Shown here: positions 59,608 through 64,000 of the stretch, in pieces
Layout: each line of letters opens with the position of its first letter
Position numbering within the stretch: position 1 is the stretch's first letter
NCBI GenBank assembly: GCA_035548175.1
Contig: DASZTO010000010.1
Coordinates: 1 to 64,000, forward strand
From: CALCHA01 sp035548175
GTDB taxonomy: Bacteria; Planctomycetota; Phycisphaerae; WQYP01
Direction: 5' to 3'
Length of the DNA: 64,000 bases
Translations under genes and position numbers: made by a program
The notes under the pieces: generated by a model
Told to the model about the DNA's origin: nothing
Seen by the model: the letters and a program-made list of their open reading frames with translations, nothing else
The model's database searches: none

Positions 59608-60516
59608 TTAGAAGTTGGGCAATTGCCGACTCTCACGGCATTGTTCCTCCACCGGCGCTACATCGACGCTCACTTCGATCACGTGTCGCCCTCCTCCCAA
59701 CACCACGCCGCGCAGCGGCGACACATCTCCAAAGTCGCGCCCGAATGCAATGCTAATGTGCTTGTCCGATGGCACAAGGTTGTTCGTCGGATCAACGTCC
59801 AGCCACCCTACGCCCGGTATCCACACCGACACCCACGCATGCGACGCATCCGCCCCCACCAACCGCGGCTTCTCGGGGGGCGGCGTCGTGAGCAAATACC
59901 CCGATATGTAGCGCGCCGCCAATCCCATCGCGCGCAGGCAGCCGATTTGCAAATGGGCGAAATCCTGGCAAACCCCCGACCGCGCTTTCATTACCTCCGG
60001 CAGGGTCGTTGACACCGTCGTCGACTTTGTGTCATACGCAAAATCCCGGTGAATCCTGCTTGTTAACTCCAGCACCGCTTCCACCAGCGGGCGCCCCGGC
60101 GAAAACGATTCCCGCCCATACGCCGCCACAGCCTCCGTCCACTGCACGTATGGGGACGCGAAAGTGAATTGCATCTCATCAAGCAGTTCCGCGCCGCGCG
60201 TTGCACACAGATCGCGCACTTCTTCCCACGCTGTTGAACTCGTCGCAAGCCCGGCTCTCGGATGCACGCGCACCTGCCCCCGCGCCGTTACCTCCAGTTG
60301 CAGGTGCGGTTCCTGAATCGCGAAGAATATCTGCCGATTTCCAAAGTAATCCTCCCGCTCCGCGCGTACCGCCGGGATCGGATTGATCTCCACCGACGCA
60401 AAACGCCACTCATGTCCCGGCGACGCCCGCGGCAGCAAATGCGCCACATTGTGACACACCGGCACCGCCTCCTCATAGGTGTAGCGCGTCACGTGAGTGA
60501 TGGAATACAACGCCAT
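59608..60516 (-). CDS. transglutaminase-like protein, 302 aa
   Basis: Papain-fold transglutaminase (COG1305) with Cys-His-Asp at C183 (GVCQDFAH), H226 (SHAWV) and D242 (DPTNN). The N-terminal half (YSITHVTRYTYE, VHNV/CHNVAHLLPR) is the bacterial transglutaminase-like N-terminal beta domain. It lies 9 bp from the fused ATP-grasp gene. Such proteins are thought to cut or exchange amide links in the same pathway. Confidence 0.9.
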   Translation of the reverse strand: MALYSITHVTRYTYEEAVPVCHNVAHLLPRASPGHEWRFASVEINPIPAVRAEREDYFGNRQIFFAIQEPHLQLEVTARGQVRVHPRAGLATSSTAWEEVRDLCATRGAELLDEMQFTFASPYVQWTEAVAAYGRESFSPGRPLVEAVLELTSRIHRDFAYDTKSTTVSTTLPEVMKARSGVCQDFAHLQIGCLRAMGLAARYISGYLLTTPPPEKPRLVGADASHAWVSVWIPGVGWLDVDPTNNLVPSDKHISIAFGRDFGDVSPLRGVVLGGGRHVIEVSVDVAPVEEQCRESRQLPNF

Positions 60517-60524
60517 GGCATTCC

Positions 60525-63068
60525 CTATCCGTTCGCCGCCAGCTGCCGGCTCGTCACCGTGTGGCTCATGTACCCCTGACTGATCGCGTCGGAAATGATG
60601 TGCAGCGTCTTTGACAACGAGTTGAGCAACTGTTCCAGGGCCGGCCGATGCCCTTGCCCGTCCACCGCCGCTACATCCCTCAGGTCACACCTGTCCAGCG
60701 ATTCCATCATCGAATGCAGCGGCAAACCTGCGGATACCTCCGTCGGGGGCAACGCGTGCAGATGCTCCGCCAGGCGGTCCAGTTGAAACGCCACCGCCCG
60801 TGGGTTGCCCGCATCCGCCACCAGCAGGTCCACCACCGGCGCCGCCTGCAACGTCGCCATATAGCGGCGCCGGTACGTCATTGATGAATCAGCAACCTCC
60901 AACACTCCTTCCAACACCGGCGGCTCGCGCTCCGTTTCGTTCACCAGTGATCCGCGCAGCAGCGCGATCGTCCCAAGGGCCCGCTCAATCCGCCGCCCCA
61001 TGTCCAGGAACCGCCACGCATATCCGCGCGTCATTGATTCCATCACCAGCCCCCCGAACGCCGCAAACGTAAGAATCAGCCGATCCAACCCGGGAATGAT
61101 CTCGTTCAACTGCGCCCCCAGCTCGTGCGGCGCCGAATGCCCAGGCAAATCCTGTGAAATCCGGTTGATAATCCGCCACGTGTCGATCGACATGCGATCC
61201 CGCACCAGCGACGCCGTCCGATACACCGCATTCAAGGCTGACTGCAGCCCGTTTGCATAATGCTCATCCATCAGAATCTTCGCCAGCCACTCCTCCGGCC
61301 GAAGCGCGGCGTCCATCGCCGGGTCGTAAATCGCATGATGCACCAGCGTTGAGAAAAGCACGGATAACTCGGGGCTGTTGTCGAAGTTTTGATCGGCCAG
61401 CCGCGCCGCGATCCCCCGCGCCAGCCGTACAAGTGCTTCTGATCGCTCCGTATATCGTCCCAACCAGAACAGATTATCCGCCACGCGCGAAGGCAAATCC
61501 CCGCCCGCGCGTGAAATTTCAATCGCCGTCCCCGCAGGCGCCAGCAGCGAAAACGTATCCACCGGCCCGCTCGAGGCAATCCACGTGTCCTTCGACCCGC
61601 CTCCGCGCTGCATCGACACGATCATGGAATCCGCGGATGCCGAAAAGCGCGTGAGTCCCCCCGGCATCACCGAATAACCGCTGTCCGCCCCGGGACGTGC
61701 CGACAGATGCGCCCGCAGCACCACATGCCGCGGCTCCACGCGCCCCGCGGTGAACACCGGCGCTGTCGAAAGGGTCACCTGCTCTTCGCCCACAAAATCG
61801 CACGGAGAATGCAAAATCCGCGACCGAAGCTCGTCCAATCCTTCCTGCGAAAGTCCCGCGCCAAACACCACCTCCCGATGCGGATTAGGAAACGTGGGCT
61901 TAATCACCATCCGCTGCAAATTCGCCAGCACATGCCCCCGTGCCGCCCCATCCCCGCACCAGTACGCCCCCACCGAAGGCAGCCGCAGGTCCTCTCCCAG
62001 CAAATGCCTGCACAGCCGCGGTAAATACATCATTAATGCCGGCGTCTCCAGCAGTCCCGTCCCCAGCGCATTGGCGAGCGCCACGTTTCCGGATCGTACC
62101 GCCTGCACCAGGCCCGCCACCCCCAGCGCCGAATCCGTTCGCAATTCCAGCGGATCGCAGAACTCGTCATCCTGCCGCCGCAGAATCACATCCACCTGTT
62201 GCAACCCGCCCAGCGTCTTGAGATACACCTTGCTGTCGCGCACCGTGAGATCGCCACCCTCCACCAGTGTGTATCCCAGATAGCGCGCCAGATACGCATG
62301 CTCAAAATAGGTCTCGTTAAAGGGCCCCGGCGTCAACAGCACGATTCGTGGGTTTTCCTTGTTCCATGGCGCCAGAGACTCCAGCGCATCCCGCATCGTC
62401 CGGAAGAACAACGCCAGCCGACGCACGCGGCAATCGCGAAATACATCCGGCAGCGCCCGCGAAATCACCAGCCGGTTCTCCAGCGCATATCCCGCGCCCG
62501 ACGGCGCCTGCGTGCGATCGCCGATCACCCACAATTGCCCATCCGCTGACCGCCCGATATCCGCCGCATACTTGTGCAGCCACCGCCCTTGTGGCAGCTG
62601 CGCTCCGTGCATCGCGCGCAGAAAACCCCGATGCGCAAACACCAGCTCCGGCGGCAGCAATCCCTCCCTCAACAGCCGCTGCGGCCCGTAGATGTCCGCC
62701 AGCAGCATGTCCAGCAGCTGCGCCCGCTGAATTAACGCCGTTTCCACACGCGCCCATTCCGCCGGATCGAACAGCATCGGAATCGCGTCGAGATTCCATG
62801 GCCGATCCATTCCCGCCGGGTCCCCGTACACGTTGTATGTCACGCCGTTGTCATGAATGAGCTGCTTCGCCGTCTCCCAGCGCCGCTCGAGATCCCGCGG
62901 TCCCAGATCATCCAGCAATGTTGAAAACATCATCCAGTGCGAGCGCACCGCCCCATCCGCCTCCTCCATCTCGTCATAAAGACCCATTGCCGGGACATAC
63001 GATTTGCAGAACCCCGCGAATTGCGCGGCGTGGTGTGCGGGTGTAAATGGAGGCATTAGCGGATTCAT
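60525..63068 (-). CDS. fused circularly permuted ATP-grasp and alpha-E protein, 847 aa
   Basis: Residues about 1-495 form a circularly permuted ATP-grasp domain (WVIGDRTQAPSGAGYALENR, TPGPFNETYFEH, QDDEFCDP, GGGSKDTWIA) and about 520-835 form an alpha-E domain (PSRVADNLFWLGRYTERSEALVRLARG onward). It therefore duplicates, in one chain, the two separate proteins at 57017-59524. Position between two transglutaminases suggests one shared complex. Confidence 0.92.
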   Translation of the reverse strand: MNPLMPPFTPAHHAAQFAGFCKSYVPAMGLYDEMEEADGAVRSHWMMFSTLLDDLGPRDLERRWETAKQLIHDNGVTYNVYGDPAGMDRPWNLDAIPMLFDPAEWARVETALIQRAQLLDMLLADIYGPQRLLREGLLPPELVFAHRGFLRAMHGAQLPQGRWLHKYAADIGRSADGQLWVIGDRTQAPSGAGYALENRLVISRALPDVFRDCRVRRLALFFRTMRDALESLAPWNKENPRIVLLTPGPFNETYFEHAYLARYLGYTLVEGGDLTVRDSKVYLKTLGGLQQVDVILRRQDDEFCDPLELRTDSALGVAGLVQAVRSGNVALANALGTGLLETPALMMYLPRLCRHLLGEDLRLPSVGAYWCGDGAARGHVLANLQRMVIKPTFPNPHREVVFGAGLSQEGLDELRSRILHSPCDFVGEEQVTLSTAPVFTAGRVEPRHVVLRAHLSARPGADSGYSVMPGGLTRFSASADSMIVSMQRGGGSKDTWIASSGPVDTFSLLAPAGTAIEISRAGGDLPSRVADNLFWLGRYTERSEALVRLARGIAARLADQNFDNSPELSVLFSTLVHHAIYDPAMDAALRPEEWLAKILMDEHYANGLQSALNAVYRTASLVRDRMSIDTWRIINRISQDLPGHSAPHELGAQLNEIIPGLDRLILTFAAFGGLVMESMTRGYAWRFLDMGRRIERALGTIALLRGSLVNETEREPPVLEGVLEVADSSMTYRRRYMATLQAAPVVDLLVADAGNPRAVAFQLDRLAEHLHALPPTEVSAGLPLHSMMESLDRCDLRDVAAVDGQGHRPALEQLLNSLSKTLHIISDAISQGYMSHTVTSRQLAANG

Positions 63069-63167
63069 ACGCTCCAGCGATCGGCAGCGGCCCTGTAAAA
63101 CATATCGTCTCCCGTGCTACGTTTCGAGAGCGCCAATTGTCACATCGACGGTCGACGTCCCGATTCG

Positions 63168-64000
63168 TCATACCCTTCGCAAATCCAGCGTCAACGGAAA
63201 TTCCCGCGACGTCTCCACCGCCCGCAACTTCATCGTTCCGGGCGTATGCCCGAACTTGAAAAACCGCGCCATGCGCCGGCTCTCCGCCTCGAAGGCATTC
63301 ACCGGAAACGTCTCAAAACTCCGCCCCCCCGGGTGTGCCACATGATAGGTGCATCCCGCCACCGACTGCCCATTCCACGTGTCCACCAGATCAAACACCA
63401 GCGGCGTGTGCACTCCGATCGTCGGATGCAGACAAGCCGGCGGCTGCCACGCCCGATACCTCACCCCCGCCACATACTCGCCTACACGCCCCGTCGAATG
63501 CAGCGGCAACGCAACCCCGTTCACCGCCACCGCGTGCCGCGACTGCACTGCCCCGGTCACCTTCACCTGCAGCCGTTCCACCGACGAATCCACAAACCGC
63601 ACCGTTCCTCCGCCCCCCGGCTCCTCCCCCAGCACATACCAGGGCTCAATCGCCTGTCGCAATTCCACGTGCACCCCGCCCGCGTGCGGCGCATCGATCG
63701 CTCCGTACATCGGCATGCGAAACTCGAAATGGGGGGCGAACCACTCCGGCCTGATCGGGATGCCCACGCCTTCTCCCGTCTCCCGCACCACCTCTTGCAG
63801 GTCTTCTCCAATAAAATGGGGCAGCAGAAAACGATCGTGCAGCTCCGTACCCCACCTCACCAGCGGCGCCTCGTACGGCTGTTCCCAGAATCGCGCAATC
63901 AGCGTCCTCAGCAAAAGCTGCTGCGTCAGCGACATCCGCGCATGCGGCGGCATTTCAAAGCCGCGGAATTCCACCAGCCCCAGTCGCCCGCTCGACGAAT
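63168..64000 (-). CDS. transglutaminase family protein, DUF2126 type, C-terminal part
   Basis: The coding frame remains open to the window edge, so only the last 277 residues or so are visible; the full protein is usually about 1100 aa. The C-terminal DUF2126 text is clear: GRLGLVEFRGFEMPPHARMSLTQQLLL, IRPEWFAPHFEFRMP and WQPPACLHPTIGVHTPLVFDL. It is first in the ATP-grasp/alpha-E/transglutaminase operon as far as seen. Confidence 0.9.
   Translation of the reverse strand, partial: SSSGRLGLVEFRGFEMPPHARMSLTQQLLLRTLIARFWEQPYEAPLVRWGTELHDRFLLPHFIGEDLQEVVRETGEGVGIPIRPEWFAPHFEFRMPMYGAIDAPHAGGVHVELRQAIEPWYVLGEEPGGGGTVRFVDSSVERLQVKVTGAVQSRHAVAVNGVALPLHSTGRVGEYVAGVRYRAWQPPACLHPTIGVHTPLVFDLVDTWNGQSVAGCTYHVAHPGGRSFETFPVNAFEAESRRMARFFKFGHTPGTMKLRAVETSREFPLTLDLRRV

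Noticed and set aside
1..64000. CRISPR arrays
   Set aside because: No regular direct repeats with unique spacers were seen; the tandem words found lack spacers.

Overview
The window is high-GC bacterial chromosome. Several traits suggest a planctomycete, probably class Phycisphaerae: a PEP-CTERM protein ending in an arginine run, many HEAT-repeat and DUF4139 proteins, Gram-negative lipoproteins and an outer-membrane barrel, and a dnaN-DUF721 (DciA) pair. The assignment is tentative because no rRNA is present.

Layout. 0.1-12.1 kb is accessory: small lipoproteins and membrane proteins of unknown function, a zinc-metallopeptidase-like gene coupled to a 50-aa gene, a DUF4139 protein, and a membrane-protein family with two intact tandem copies and one degraded tail. 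Two locally duplicated 3' segments show repeated duplication and decay here. 12.9-31 kb is a housekeeping block: accA, a QueC-like protein, a CMD-family protein, a six-hairpin glycosidase-like protein, murI, rnc, dnaN, DUF721/dciA, two HEAT paralogues, an SDR epimerase and dsbD. The gap after dnaN-dciA (22478-22914) carries a perfect DnaA box, three related boxes and an AT-rich patch, so it is a candidate origin.

At 31.1 kb a tRNA-Ser(GCT) is followed by a frameshifted tyrosine recombinase, an IS256-family remnant and a transposase/alcohol-dehydrogenase scrap, which is typical debris of an integration hot spot. Next come two nitrogen-scavenging systems, both on the minus strand. 33.7-44.2 kb encodes an outer-membrane barrel, a BMP-type ABC importer, a biuret hydrolase, a second BiuH-like hydrolase, a cupin and allophanate hydrolase: in effect import of biuret and its conversion through allophanate to ammonia and CO2. 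44.5-55.8 kb encodes ureF, ureG, the urea importer urtABCDE, ureD, a fused ureAB, a previously unnamed 49-aa membrane protein translationally coupled to ureAB, and ureC. No ureE, urea carboxylase or cyanuric acid hydrolase is visible.

57-64 kb is a minus-strand operon of circularly permuted ATP-grasp, alpha-E and transglutaminase proteins, with split and fused versions side by side and a DUF2126-type transglutaminase running off the window end. This group has been predicted to perform ATP-dependent peptide or amide ligation and its removal, but its substrate is unknown.

By eye, the + strand is C-rich from 1 to about 15.5 kb and G-rich from about 15.8 to 31 kb, roughly balanced in 31-44 kb and C-rich again in 44.5-56 kb. 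The first switch is of the kind seen at replication origins; the last suggests that the urea block has a different replication history.
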